NCBI RefSeq assembly: GCF_001667925.1 | Contig: NZ_LZJR01000062.1 | Location: forward strand, 1 to 64,000 | Direction: 5' to 3' | DNA: 64,000 nucleotides | From: Mycobacterium sp. E2479 | Lineage (GTDB): Bacteria; Actinomycetota; Actinomycetes; Mycobacteriales; Mycobacteriaceae | Shown: positions 1 to 9,046 of the stretch, piece by piece | Layout: every line of letters begins with the position of its first letter | Position numbering within the stretch: the stretch's first letter is position 1 | Program-made: the position numbers and the translations under genes | Notes under the pieces: generated by a model | Databases searched by the model: none | What the model was told of the DNA's origin: nothing | What the model saw: only the letters and a program-made list of their open reading frames with translations

Positions 1-2
1 AG

Positions 3-623
3 ACCGCTGCGACGCTGCCGGCCGCTGCGCCCGATTCGGAAAGCGCCGCACCGATTTCGCCGAGTCCGCCACCGCCGAGTCCATCACCGAGATCGCCACC
101 GCCGAACCCACCCAGATCGCCCACCGGCATGCCGGGGGCTTCACCGAGCCCAGTTCCCCAGTCCCCCGGCGGCACGGCGGCGACCGGCGGCGGTGGCGGA
201 CTCGGCGGCGGCGGTCTGCTCGGGCTGGCCGGCCGGATCGTCGACGCGGTAAGCGGGCTGATCGGATCGGCCGGTGACGGCCTGGACGGCGCGGATCCGT
301 TGAACGAGGGCGAGGACCCTGTCGACGAAACACCCTTCCATGCAGACGATCGTGAGAACCTGGTCGCCGAGAAGACCCCCGATGATCCGGACGACCCCGT
401 CGAAACCAACCGGCCCGTCGAAACCGACGAACCTCAGGCCGAGCCCGACGACACGATCCAACCGGACGAGGCCCCACCGCCGGCGACCACACCTGCACCG
501 CCCGCGCCGACCGTAGGGCCCGCGCCGACCGCTGGTCCCGTCGCCGGACCGGCACCCGCGGCCGACCAGGGATCGACGCCGTGCGAGATTGCCGCCGACC
601 AGCTTCCGCAGGCGGGGCAGTGA
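3..623 (+). CDS. Ala/Pro-rich hypothetical protein, 3' part only
   Basis: The reading frame is open from the first bases of the window to a TGA at 621-623, so the gene starts upstream. The visible 206 residues are low-complexity: Pro/Ser-rich, then a Gly-rich run with GGGGGLGGGG, an acidic Asp/Glu/Pro stretch, and Pro/Ala repeats before a short end containing PCEIAADQLPQAGQ. No enzymatic motif is visible. Its position next to an Rv3438-like hydrolase and upstream of glmS on the same strand fits the Ala/Pro-rich protein Rv3439c of M. tuberculosis. A secreted or cell-wall protein is plausible, but the N-terminus that would show a signal peptide is outside the window. Confidence 0.6.
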   Translation, partial: TAATLPAAAPDSESAAPISPSPPPPSPSPRSPPPNPPRSPTGMPGASPSPVPQSPGGTAATGGGGGLGGGGLLGLAGRIVDAVSGLIGSAGDGLDGADPLNEGEDPVDETPFHADDRENLVAEKTPDDPDDPVETNRPVETDEPQAEPDDTIQPDEAPPPATTPAPPAPTVGPAPTAGPVAGPAPAADQGSTPCEIAADQLPQAGQ

Positions 624-627
624 CCGC

Positions 628-1668
628 TCAGGGCTGCAACTTCAGCGCTTCTTCGACAAAGCGCAGGGATTCGGCGCGGTCGGCGGCCAGCGGATTCACC
701 AACAGCGTGGTCACTCCCGCCTCAGCGAAGGCGGCCATGCGTTCGGCGACATATCCGGGCGGGCCGATCAGCGACATGCCGCGCACCAGCTCGTCGGGCA
801 CCGCGTCGATGGCCTCCTGCTTTCGTCCGGACAGGTAAAGCTCCTGGATCCGGTCGGCGACCTCCCCAAACCCATACCGCGTCGCCAGATTGTGGTAGAA
901 ATTGCGGCCTTTGGCGCCCATCCCGCCGATGTAGAGGCCCAGCTGTGGCTTGACCCACGCCAGGCGATCGTCCACGTTATCCCCGATGGCCAACGACGCG
1001 TGCACCATCACATCGAGGGGCCCCAATGCGGGATCACGCTTGGCGGCACCGGCCGCCAGCGACTCGCCCCAGATCGACGCGGCCTTGTCCGGCAGGTAGA
1101 AGACCGGCTGCCAGCCCTCCGCGATCTCGGCGGTGAGCTCGACATTCTTTGGGCCCAGCGCGGCGATGCTGACCGGAATGCGTTCGCGCACTGGGTGATT
1201 GATGAGCTGCAGAGACTTGCCCAGACCCGTCCCGCGATCCGGGGGCAGCGGCAGCTGGTAATGCTTGCCGTCGTATCGCACGCGTTCGCGGCGCCACACC
1301 TTGCGGCAGATCTCCACGATCTCGCGGGTGCGGCCGATCGGGGCGTCGAACGCGACGCCGTGGAATCCCTCGATCACCTGCGGTCCGGAGGTGCCGATGC
1401 CGAGGCGGAATCGCCCGTCGGACACGTAGTCCAGCCCCGCGGCGGTCATCGCCAGCAGCGACGGCGTGCGGATGTAGATGGGCAGCACCCCGGAAGCCAG
1501 CTCGACGGTGTTGGTCTTGGCGGCCAGATAGCCCAGTTGGCTGATGGCGTCGAAGGCATACGCCTCGGCCACCACCACGACTTCGATACCCGATTTTTCG
1601 AGTTCGACCACGCGGTGCACGGCCTCGTGAAAGCCACCCGAATAATTCAGCGCGATCCCGATTCGCAT
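628..1668 (-). CDS. F420-dependent LLM-class oxidoreductase
   Basis: This is a 346-residue luciferase-like monooxygenase-fold protein, a TIM barrel that in mycobacteria usually binds coenzyme F420. It begins MRIGIALNYSGG, and further in has AEAYAFDAISQLGYLAAKT, SGRFRLGIGTSGPQVIEGFHG-type motifs and the family segment GRTREIVEICRKVWRRERV. It strongly resembles Rv3520c-type proteins in length and motifs. The ATG at 1668 is preferred because the family begins there; an in-frame GTG three codons upstream is possible. The stop lies only 4 bp from the stop of the preceding plus-strand gene. It probably forms a minus-strand operon with the SnoaL-like and hydrolase genes upstream. The substrate cannot be predicted. 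Confidence 0.85.
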   Translation of the reverse strand: MRIGIALNYSGGFHEAVHRVVELEKSGIEVVVVAEAYAFDAISQLGYLAAKTNTVELASGVLPIYIRTPSLLAMTAAGLDYVSDGRFRLGIGTSGPQVIEGFHGVAFDAPIGRTREIVEICRKVWRRERVRYDGKHYQLPLPPDRGTGLGKSLQLINHPVRERIPVSIAALGPKNVELTAEIAEGWQPVFYLPDKAASIWGESLAAGAAKRDPALGPLDVMVHASLAIGDNVDDRLAWVKPQLGLYIGGMGAKGRNFYHNLATRYGFGEVADRIQELYLSGRKQEAIDAVPDELVRGMSLIGPPGYVAERMAAFAEAGVTTLLVNPLAADRAESLRFVEEALKLQP

Positions 1669-1706
1669 GAATGACACTTACCACGCTGTCGCGCGGGCCG
1701 GGGCGC

Positions 1707-2057
1707 TCAGCCCGCCGAAGTGCCCGTCCAGTATTCGGCGAACCGTTGGCCGTCGGCGGCAAGGCGAAGGATGTCGTTGCCGGTGAACGAGACCGGTCCG
1801 TCCGGACCGAGACCGGTGCCCACCCAGCGCCCGGCAACCAGGTCGCCGTCGGACAGTGGACCAATCTCGACGGCAAAACTCAATTCCGAGAACATGTTTC
1901 GCGTTTGCTCAATGATCTGCGCAAGCTCCTGGGGTCCGCACACCTCGCGGCCGGGCCAGTGACCTACGAAGTCGTCGGTGACGATCTCTGCCGCGATGGG
2001 CTGGCCGTTCCACAGTTCGATGATCCAGCGGTCGTAGAGCGCTTGCACGGTCGACAT
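1707..2057 (-). CDS. SnoaL-like (NTF2-fold) protein
   Basis: A 116-residue protein with the NTF2/SnoaL alpha+beta cone pattern: N-terminal helix VQALYDRWIIELWN, then DDFVGHWPGREVCGPQEL, then alternating strands ending ADGQRFAEYWTGTSAG. SnoaL-like members include ester cyclases and isomerases, but many are uncharacterised. It lies 38 bp upstream of the LLM oxidoreductase and 31 bp downstream of the alpha/beta hydrolase, all on the minus strand, so co-transcription is likely. The three together suggest a small catabolic or detoxification unit; this is inference from context only. Confidence 0.75.
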   Translation of the reverse strand: MSTVQALYDRWIIELWNGQPIAAEIVTDDFVGHWPGREVCGPQELAQIIEQTRNMFSELSFAVEIGPLSDGDLVAGRWVGTGLGPDGPVSFTGNDILRLAADGQRFAEYWTGTSAG

Positions 2058-2088
2058 AGAAGGCGATTACCCCCTCGGCCGTGCCGCC

Positions 2089-2928
2089 TCACTTCAGCAG
2101 CGCGACGATCTTGTCTTCCAGTGGAATCGCTTCGGCCTCGGGGTCGATCACATCGGTGCCGGGCAGGTGCATTTGCGGATCGGCGAAATCGCGATATTCT
2201 TCGTCGCCGCCCAGGGTGTAGAGCAGGTAGCCGGTCAACAACGCCCGGACCGACCGTTGGGTGCGCCGGTGCGCACCGGCCAGCCCCAGCACCTTGGTCA
2301 GCCGTCGGCCCTCGATCAGCCCACCGGGTTGGGCCTTGCTGACGATGCGCAGCGTCGCCCCGTCCCAGGCATTGGCCAGCGCAAACGCGTTGGAATACAA
2401 CGTTTTCGGATCGCCGGGCGCGGTGAAGATCACCCCGGGAACATTCAGCGTCGCCGCCGGCTGCTGGGCCGGCGGGCTGGTGACGCTGGGGAAGATCGCC
2501 GCCGCTGCGGCGGGCTTGGTGGGCATCCCGGCCGCGGCGAACACCGCCGCCGAGCCGCCGAAGCCGTGACCGGCCACGCCGAGCTTGGCCGGGTGCACGC
2601 TGATCTTGCCGGGGCCCAGGCGCACGCCCGACACGATGTCCAGGGCGGTGCCGAGATCGGACGCGAAGTTCAGCACCGAGGGAGCCAGGCCGCGCTGGGT
2701 GTCGGGGGCGCCGGCCACGATGCCCCATGACGCCAGATGCTCGAGCAAGTTCGAATAGCGGGCCGCGCTGGTGAGCCAGTCGTGGCCGAACGCCACGCCG
2801 GGCAGATTCATCCCCTCCTCGGGGGTGTACACCACCCCCGGCAAACCCGCAAAGGCCAGGTCGCCACGCAAAACCCGATGGGGGCCACGGCGGCTGAGAG
2901 CTGCGACGAGCTTGCGGGTACGGGCCAC
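2089..2928 (-). CDS. Alpha/beta-hydrolase (Rv3438-like)
   Basis: A 279-residue protein with the dienelactone-hydrolase style fold. It has PGVVYTPEEG near the N-terminus, FGHDWL as oxyanion-side segment, and the nucleophile-elbow region VAGHGFGGSAAVFAAAG, where the usual GxSxG serine position is occupied by Phe within GHGFGG. Catalysis therefore may be altered or the protein non-hydrolytic. The start is a GTG at 2928. Length and position beside glmS match M. tuberculosis Rv3438 (280 residues). The function of the family is not established. Confidence 0.75.
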   Translation of the reverse strand: MARTRKLVAALSRRGPHRVLRGDLAFAGLPGVVYTPEEGMNLPGVAFGHDWLTSAARYSNLLEHLASWGIVAGAPDTQRGLAPSVLNFASDLGTALDIVSGVRLGPGKISVHPAKLGVAGHGFGGSAAVFAAAGMPTKPAAAAAIFPSVTSPPAQQPAATLNVPGVIFTAPGDPKTLYSNAFALANAWDGATLRIVSKAQPGGLIEGRRLTKVLGLAGAHRRTQRSVRALLTGYLLYTLGGDEEYRDFADPQMHLPGTDVIDPEAEAIPLEDKIVALLK

Positions 2929-3012
2929 GCGTCGACGTTAGCGCATCGCAATCAGGCGCCGGGGGAGAAGGAACGCCGCCCGGCTTGCGAACGCCGGTGC
3001 GCGGAGCCCCGG

Positions 3013-3210
3013 CTAACTCGTGACCTCGATGACGCCCATTCGCCACAGGGCCGCGTAAAGCTGGCGCAGCGGGACCGACAGCAGTTGGGCGGTCATATCC
3101 GTCAAGGGGTTGCCGGAGTTTGCCGACGCCCCAGGACGCGGCCTGGGTTTCTGCGGGGTTGCCGGCGCGATGGGGGCGGGCACCAGATCGTCGTAGCGAA
3201 CTGCGGTCAT
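3013..3210 (-). CDS. Small hypothetical protein (65 aa)
   Basis: A 65-residue Pro-rich protein starting MTAVRYDDLVPAP, with a hydrophobic/basic C-terminal helix (LLSVPLRQLYAALWRMGVIE). It has no recognisable domain. The call rests on an excellent ribosome-binding site: AGGAGG is seen 5 bp before the ATG on the minus strand. It lies 84 bp upstream of the hydrolase gene and may be co-transcribed with it. Confidence 0.6.
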   Translation of the reverse strand: MTAVRYDDLVPAPIAPATPQKPRPRPGASANSGNPLTDMTAQLLSVPLRQLYAALWRMGVIEVTS

Positions 3211-3436
3211 TTCTGCCTCCTGATGGCGCCCGGTCGCGGTCGGAGAAAGTTACGCATCTCAATGCGACCCGGTGCACAACTCCCCGTCAACAATTACTGA
3301 CAATTGAATTCATGGCTCAGCTAAAAGCGCGATCTCAGGTAGCTGATATGTCCGACCCGTAGCCGACAAAAGCCCTGATTGCAGACGGTCCTTCCGAGGT
3401 TTGAGGTTTTTACGGTATTTGCTGATATTTGGAAGA

Positions 3437-3742
3437 TTAAAGTGATGCGCGCGGCAGATGTCGTGGCGAATAACAATGTTTCGAATACATCAGGTGAATT
3501 ACTGTGACGAGGGAGTGAATGAACGTCAGCGTCCTGCTGCGGGATACGCCCCGCCAACCGGCCAGGAAGCTGTGGGTTTGGGCACCGCGATACGCGCGTT
3601 CGCATTGCTCGAGCGTTCCGGTGAAGGTGTAGGTGCGCTGCACAAACATGACCACGGCTCCGATGTGCTCGGCGAGCCGGAGGGAGAACTGGCGGTAGGG
3701 TCGGTCAAACAAGCCTTTCGTGCAGGTGGGCGGCCTAACCAT
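3437..3742 (-). CDS. Possible small hypothetical protein antisense to the glmS leader
   Basis: A minus-strand frame of 101 residues running away from glmS. Codons through about residue 70 have GC-rich third positions, and the peptide looks protein-like (FDRPYRQFSLRLAEHIGAVV, FVQRTYTFTG, GAQTHSFLAGW). After that the composition changes, so the C-terminus may be frameshifted or decayed. M. tuberculosis has a divergent hypothetical gene (Rv3437) at this place. I cannot show homology from memory. It could be a remnant rather than an active gene. The remainder of the 3211-3790 interval shows no other feature I can support. Confidence 0.35.
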   Translation of the reverse strand: MVRPPTCTKGLFDRPYRQFSLRLAEHIGAVVMFVQRTYTFTGTLEQCERAYRGAQTHSFLAGWRGVSRSRTLTFIHSLVTVIHLMYSKHCYSPRHLPRASL

Positions 3743-3790
3743 GACCTCGGAGTGCGGGGCCGGTGCTGCACCTGCACTACCCTGTTCAGA

Positions 3791-5677
3791 ATGTGCGGAA
3801 TTGTCGGCTATGTCGGGCAGCGGCCCGCCTGTGAGGTCGTCATGTCCGCGCTGCGTCGGATGGAGTACCGGGGCTACGACTCGTCGGGCGTCGCCTTGGT
3901 CGATGGCAGTGGCCCCTCGGCAGGCACCCTGACGGTCAGCCGTCGTGCCGGCCGGCTGGCCAACCTGGAAGAGGCGATCGCCGAAATACCGGCGTCGTCG
4001 CTGACCGGAACCACCGGCCTGGGCCACACCCGATGGGCCACCCACGGACGCCCAACGGACCGCAACGCCCACCCGCATCGCGACGCCGCCGGCAGGATCG
4101 CGGTTGTCCACAACGGCATCATCGAGAACTACGCCAGCCTGCGTCATGAGCTGGAGACTCAGGGCGTGGAGTTCGCCAGCGACACCGACACCGAGGTGGC
4201 GGTGCATCTGGTGTCGCAGGCGTACCGGGATGGCCCCACCGCAGGCGATTTCGCCGCATCGGTGCTCGCCGTACTGCGCCGCCTGGACGGCCACTTCACG
4301 TTGGTGTTCGCCAACGCCGACGACCCCGGCACCATCGTCGCCGCCCGCCGCTCCACCCCGCTGGTGATCGGCATCGGCGACGGGGAGATGTTCGTCGGCT
4401 CCGACGTGGCGGCCTTCATCCCGCACACCCGCAACGCGATCGAACTCGGCCAGGACCAGGCCGTGGTGATCACCGCCGATGGCTACCGGATCACCGATTT
4501 CGACGGCAACGACGACCTGGGACCCGCGGCATACCGCGAGTTCCATATCGATTGGGATCTGGCCGCCGCCGAAAAGGGTGGCTACGAGTACTTCATGCTC
4601 AAGGAGATCGCCGAGCAGCCCGCGGCGGTGGCCGACACCCTGCTGGGACACTTCGTCGACGGCCGGATCGTCCTGGACGAACAGCGGCTGTCCGATCAGG
4701 AACTCCGCGAGATCGACAAGGTGTTCGTGGTGGCCTGCGGGACGGCGTATCACTCCGGCCTGCTGGCGAAGTACGCGATCGAGCACTGGACGAGGCTCCC
4801 GGTCGAGGTCGAGCTGGCGAGCGAATTCCGGTACCGGGACCCGGTTCTGGACCGCAGCACCCTGGTGGTCGCCATCTCGCAGTCCGGCGAGACCGCGGAC
4901 ACCCTCGAAGCGGTCCGGCACGCCAAGGAGCAGAAGGCCAAGGTCTTGGCGATCTGCAACACCAACGGCTCGCAGATCCCCCGTGAGTGTGACGCCGTGC
5001 TCTACACCCGTGCCGGCCCCGAGATCGGGGTGGCCTCGACCAAGACGTTCCTGGCTCAGATCGCCGCCAACTATCTGGTCGGGCTGGCCCTCGCGCAGGC
5101 CCGCGGGACCAAGTACCCCGACGAGGTACAGCGCGAATACCACGAGCTGGAGGCGATGCCGGATCTCGTCGCGCGGGTCATCGCGACGATCAAACCGGTG
5201 GCCGCCTTGGCCTATCAATTCGCCCAGTCCCCGACGGTGCTGTTCCTGGGCCGCCACGTCGGATACCCGGTGGCGCTGGAAGGCGCGCTGAAACTCAAGG
5301 AATTGGCGTACATGCACGCCGAGGGATTCGCCGCCGGAGAGCTCAAGCACGGCCCCATCGCGCTGATCGAAGACGATCTGCCGGTCATCGTCATCATGCC
5401 GTCCCCCAAAGGATCGGCCGTGCTGCACGCCAAGTTGTTGTCCAACATCCGCGAGATCCAGGCCCGCGGTGCGGTAACCATCGTCATCGCCGAAGAAGGC
5501 GATGACACCGTGCGCCCGTACGCCGACCACCTGATCGAGATTCCGTCCGTGTCAACGCTTCTGCAGCCGCTGCTGTCGACCATCCCGCTGCAGGTGTTCG
5601 CCGCGTCGGTGGCCCAGGCCCGCGGTTACGACGTCGACAAGCCGCGAAACCTGGCCAAGTCCGTCACCGTTGAATAG
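3791..5677 (+). CDS. glmS: Glutamine-fructose-6-phosphate aminotransferase (isomerizing)
   Basis: Makes glucosamine-6-phosphate from fructose-6-phosphate and glutamine, the first step to UDP-GlcNAc for peptidoglycan and arabinogalactan linker. The 628-residue protein starts MCGIVGYVG, so the catalytic N-terminal nucleophile is Cys2 after Met removal. The class II glutaminase domain holds GHTRWATHG and HNGIIENY. Two SIS sugar-isomerase domains follow, with VVACGTAYHSG and SQSGETADT in the first and GRHVGYPVALEGALKLKE in the second. It ends with the typical KSVTVE. The frame stays open about 110 codons upstream, but the family N-terminus and the essential Cys2 fix the start at 3791. Confidence 0.97.
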   Translation: MCGIVGYVGQRPACEVVMSALRRMEYRGYDSSGVALVDGSGPSAGTLTVSRRAGRLANLEEAIAEIPASSLTGTTGLGHTRWATHGRPTDRNAHPHRDAAGRIAVVHNGIIENYASLRHELETQGVEFASDTDTEVAVHLVSQAYRDGPTAGDFAASVLAVLRRLDGHFTLVFANADDPGTIVAARRSTPLVIGIGDGEMFVGSDVAAFIPHTRNAIELGQDQAVVITADGYRITDFDGNDDLGPAAYREFHIDWDLAAAEKGGYEYFMLKEIAEQPAAVADTLLGHFVDGRIVLDEQRLSDQELREIDKVFVVACGTAYHSGLLAKYAIEHWTRLPVEVELASEFRYRDPVLDRSTLVVAISQSGETADTLEAVRHAKEQKAKVLAICNTNGSQIPRECDAVLYTRAGPEIGVASTKTFLAQIAANYLVGLALAQARGTKYPDEVQREYHELEAMPDLVARVIATIKPVAALAYQFAQSPTVLFLGRHVGYPVALEGALKLKELAYMHAEGFAAGELKHGPIALIEDDLPVIVIMPSPKGSAVLHAKLLSNIREIQARGAVTIVIAEEGDDTVRPYADHLIEIPSVSTLLQPLLSTIPLQVFAASVAQARGYDVDKPRNLAKSVTVE

Positions 5678-5769
5678 GCGCGCATAGCTCGCGCCCCTTC
5701 GCCCCTATCACCGGCGGACACCCAGCCGATCCATTACATTGCCCTGGGGCAGGATTCGCGGCAGGTGGG

Positions 5770-6690
5770 ATGGCGGGAGCAACTATGCGAGCGGCCGGCA
5801 CGAAATACGGCGCCGTAGGCCTTGTCGTCCTGATCCTCGCGGCATACGTGGTGGCCGTCGCGATGTACGCGCAAAGCGGTACTGGCCGGCGTCTGGATGT
5901 TGCCGCCCCAACGGTCGAAGGCGACAAGCCGTCGGCGACAGTCAACGTCGAAGACATTCAATCCAACAACAGCGTGCTCGCGGTCAATCTGGCGTTCAAT
6001 CCCGGATCGGCGTTGTTGGACCCCAAAACCCGCCACCTCAAGGAAGATCTGAGTCTGCGCGTCAGGTCCGCCGCGATGCCCTCCCGGCACACCTGGACCA
6101 AGGGCATGCTTCCCGGCCTGATGGCCGTCCCGCTGACCATCGCCGGCCAGATCGAGCGCTGGCCCTTCGATCAATACCGGTCGGGGCCGATCGAGGTCGA
6201 AATCTTCCATGGGCCTGACACCGACCGGGCGCCCGAGCGTGTGCCGGTCACTTTCGTCGATCACCTTTCGGGATGGCGGCTATCCGCCACCAGATCCCAG
6301 GCGGACGGCCCCTACCGACTGAACGTGCGGCGCTCGCTGAGCACCGCGGCGTTCGCCGTCGTGATCCTCGGCGTGCTCATCACGATCGCCAGCCTGGCTC
6401 TGGTCGTGGCGATTCAGACGGCGCGGAATCGGCGGCCGTTTCAGCCACCGATGACGACGTGGTACGCGGCGATGTTGTTCGCGGTGGTGCCGCTGCGAAA
6501 CGCGCTACCCGGCTCGCCGCCCTTCGGCAGCTGGGTCGATATCACCGTCGTCATCTGGGTCCTGCTCGCGCTGGCGATCTCGATGATCCTGTACATCGGC
6601 TGCTGGTGGCGGCATTTGCGCCCGGTGCCCGCCGCGGCGGGTCCGACCCCCGCACCGGCGGATCCGGTCGCCTCGCCGCCGGAGGAGTAG
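5770..6690 (+). CDS. DUF4436 membrane protein (Rv3435c-like)
   Basis: A 306-residue membrane protein. One N-terminal transmembrane helix (about residues 14-34, VGLVVLILAAYVVAVAMYA) is followed by a roughly 160-residue extracytoplasmic beta-rich region. Three hydrophobic helices follow (starting near AAFAVVILGVLITIASLAL, TWYAAMLFAVVPL and WVDITVVIWVLLALAISM), and the Pro-rich tail is cytoplasmic or exposed. The pattern matches the DUF4436 family and M. tuberculosis Rv3435c, which also lies directly after glmS. The function is unknown. The ATG at 5775-5790 region offers a second start at MRAAG (5785). Confidence 0.85.
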   Translation: MAGATMRAAGTKYGAVGLVVLILAAYVVAVAMYAQSGTGRRLDVAAPTVEGDKPSATVNVEDIQSNNSVLAVNLAFNPGSALLDPKTRHLKEDLSLRVRSAAMPSRHTWTKGMLPGLMAVPLTIAGQIERWPFDQYRSGPIEVEIFHGPDTDRAPERVPVTFVDHLSGWRLSATRSQADGPYRLNVRRSLSTAAFAVVILGVLITIASLALVVAIQTARNRRPFQPPMTTWYAAMLFAVVPLRNALPGSPPFGSWVDITVVIWVLLALAISMILYIGCWWRHLRPVPAAAGPTPAPADPVASPPEE

Positions 6691-6759
6691 CCGATCGTCG
6701 GTGGCGTGTTTGCCGCCGAAGTCGTCCGGCGGACTGCCCAGCGTGCGAAGGTTGATGTC

Positions 6760-7476
6760 GTGGCGCATCCATCGGTTCGCAGTCGAGTGCGCAGCATGAC
6801 GCTGGTGGTCTGGCATTTCGTCATCACCGCGCCGCTGACCTACGGCTGGCTGTTGGTGCTGATGATCACGACGTTCATCCAGAACCATCTCACCGGCCAG
6901 GAACTGCACTCGGTACTGCTGCACCGCTCCACCAACATTCACGAGCTCGGCAGTGACCCGCTCGCCGTCCTGTTCTCCAGCCTGCTGTGGATCGACGGCA
7001 AAAAATTCGAGCCCTACCTCCTGCTGTTCACCCTGTTCCTCGCGCCGGCCGAACACTGGCTCGGCCAGCTGCGCTGGCTCACTGTCGGATTGAGCTCGCA
7101 CATCCTTGCCACCTACATCAGCGAAGGCATCCTCTACTTCGCGATCGAGGAACACGACGCCCCGCAACGGCTGGTGCATGCCCGCGACATCGGGGTCAGC
7201 TATTTCCTCGTCGGCGTGATGGCCGTGCTGAGCTACCACATCGCCCGGCCGTGGCGCTGGGGATATCTCGGGGTCCTGTGCATCATCTTCGGTTTCCCGC
7301 TGATCACGATGGGCAGCGAATTGAACTTCACCGCCATCGGGCACTTCACCTCGATCCTCATCGGCTTGTGCTTCTACCCGATGACGCGCACGCGCTCCAG
7401 GCGCAACAGCCCGTTGAGCCCCGCGCGCCTGCAGGCCATGGCGCGCCGCAACGTGCCGCCAAAGCCCTCGACCTGA
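6760..7476 (+). CDS. Rhomboid-like membrane protein (Rv3434c-like)
   Basis: A 238-residue integral membrane protein with about six hydrophobic segments. Late in the sequence it shows GVSYFLVGVMAVLSYHIARP and AIGHFTSILIGLCFYP. These recall the rhomboid serine and histidine helices (GxSG and a GH/AH helix), but GVSY lacks the second Gly of GASG, so it is rhomboid-like rather than a proven protease. The GTG at 6760 is chosen because it gives the length of M. tuberculosis Rv3434c (237 residues) and has GAAGG 8-12 bp upstream. An earlier in-frame GTG at 6706 exists. It probably forms one transcript with the DUF4436 gene. Confidence 0.75.
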   Translation: MAHPSVRSRVRSMTLVVWHFVITAPLTYGWLLVLMITTFIQNHLTGQELHSVLLHRSTNIHELGSDPLAVLFSSLLWIDGKKFEPYLLLFTLFLAPAEHWLGQLRWLTVGLSSHILATYISEGILYFAIEEHDAPQRLVHARDIGVSYFLVGVMAVLSYHIARPWRWGYLGVLCIIFGFPLITMGSELNFTAIGHFTSILIGLCFYPMTRTRSRRNSPLSPARLQAMARRNVPPKPST

Positions 7477-7602
7477 TGCCGGCACCGGAGGGCACCGAAA
7501 CACCGTGGGCGCCAAGCCACTCCGCAGCGGTGCCGGTCGCCGTGGACGCAGGCCTGCCGAGCGCGGCTGTCCACCGCCACGTGGACACGTAATCTGACTC
7601 TG

Positions 7603-9024
7603 ATGCGCCATTACTACTCCGTAGACGCGATCCGCCAGGCCGAGGCGCCTCTGCTGGCCAGCCTGCCCGACGGTGCGCTGATGCGCCGGGCGGCTTACGG
7701 GCTTGCCACCGAAATCCTCGGCGAGTTAGCCGCCCGTACCGGTGGGGTAGCGGGTCGACGCGTGTGCGCGGTCGTCGGCTCTGGAGACAACGGCGGTGAC
7801 GCGCTGTGGGCGGCCACCTTCCTGCGCCGCCGCGGCGCGGCCGCGGACGCGATCTTGCTCAACCCCGAGCGCACCCATCGCAAAGGCATGGCGGCGTTTT
7901 TGCGGGCCGGCGGCCGCATCGTCGAAGGTGTCTCCCCGACAACAGATCTCGTCATCGACGGTGTGGTGGGGATCTCAGGCTCCGGAGCGCTGCGACCCGC
8001 CGCGTCCGAGGTGTTCGCCGCCGTCGACAACGCGAGAATCCCGGTGGTCGCCGTCGACATCCCCAGCGGCATCGACGCGGCGACCGGGGCGATCACCGGC
8101 CCCGCGGTGCACGCCGTGCTGACCGTCACCTTCGGCGGGCTCAAACCCGTGCACGCACTCGCCGACTGCGGGCGGGTCCGGCTGATCGACATCGGGCTCG
8201 CTCTTGCGAACACCGACGTGCGGGGCTTCGAGACCGCCGACGTGGCCGCCCGCTGGCCGGTGCCCGGGCCCCACGACGACAAGTACACCCAGGGCGTCAC
8301 CGGCGTGATGGCCGGCTCGTCGACGTATCCGGGTGCCGCCGTGCTGTGCACCGGCGCCGCCGTCGCGGCCACCTCCGGCATGGTCCGCTACGCCGGCAGC
8401 GCGCACCGCGAGGTGCTCGCGCACTGGCCCGAGGTGATCGCCTCGCCCACCCCCGCATCGGCCGGACGGGTGCAGTCCTGGGTCGTCGGGCCCGGATTGG
8501 GCACCGACGACGTCGGGGCCGCGGCGCTGTGGTTCGCGCTGGAGACCGACCTGCCGGTGATCGTGGACGCCGACGGGCTGACGATCCTGGCGGCCCATCC
8601 CGAGCTGGTGGTCAACCGCACCGCCCCGACGGTGCTGACTCCCCACGCGGGTGAATTCGCCCGGCTGGCGGGTAACCCGCCCGGTGAGGACCGGGTGGGT
8701 GCGTGCCGCAAGCTGGCCGACATGTTCGGCGCCACGGTTCTCCTCAAGGGCAACGTCACCGTCATCGCCGATCCCGGCGGCCCGGTCTACCTCAATCCGG
8801 CCGGGCAGTCGTGGGCGTCCACGGCCGGCTCCGGTGACGTGTTGTCCGGCATGATCGGCGCGCTACTGGCGTCGGGTTTGCCGCCGGTCGAGGCGGCGGC
8901 CGCCGCCGCCTTCGTGCACGCGCGCGCGGCGGCGCTGTCGGCCGCCGACCCGGGTCCCGGAGAAGCGCCCACCTCGGCATCGCGCATGGTGCCGCACATC
9001 CGAGCCGCCCTGGCCGCCCTGTAG
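7603..9024 (+). CDS. nnr: Bifunctional NAD(P)HX epimerase/dehydratase
   Basis: Repairs damaged, hydrated NAD(P)H. The 473-residue protein is a fusion. The N-terminal epimerase half (residues about 1-210) contains VVGSGDNGGDALWAA and VDIPSGIDAATG. The C-terminal ATP/ADP-dependent dehydratase half, of ribokinase-like fold, contains VGPGLGTDD, DADGLTILA, TPHAGEFARLAG and the active-site motif AGSGDVLSGMIGALLASG. Length equals that of M. tuberculosis Rv3433c. The next gene, gadB, starts 22 bp after the stop, so the two are likely co-transcribed. Confidence 0.95.
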   Translation: MRHYYSVDAIRQAEAPLLASLPDGALMRRAAYGLATEILGELAARTGGVAGRRVCAVVGSGDNGGDALWAATFLRRRGAAADAILLNPERTHRKGMAAFLRAGGRIVEGVSPTTDLVIDGVVGISGSGALRPAASEVFAAVDNARIPVVAVDIPSGIDAATGAITGPAVHAVLTVTFGGLKPVHALADCGRVRLIDIGLALANTDVRGFETADVAARWPVPGPHDDKYTQGVTGVMAGSSTYPGAAVLCTGAAVAATSGMVRYAGSAHREVLAHWPEVIASPTPASAGRVQSWVVGPGLGTDDVGAAALWFALETDLPVIVDADGLTILAAHPELVVNRTAPTVLTPHAGEFARLAGNPPGEDRVGACRKLADMFGATVLLKGNVTVIADPGGPVYLNPAGQSWASTAGSGDVLSGMIGALLASGLPPVEAAAAAAFVHARAAALSAADPGPGEAPTSASRMVPHIRAALAAL

Positions 9025-9046
9025 GAGTCGTTGAAAGGATTTCGTT

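Noticed and set aside
3458-3790. In-frame upstream extension of glmS
   Set aside because: The enzyme needs Cys2 at the N-terminus, and the extension has no protein-like character.
3743-5530. Long minus-strand open frame opposite glmS
   Set aside because: It mirrors the high third-position GC of glmS; its composition is typical of an antisense shadow.
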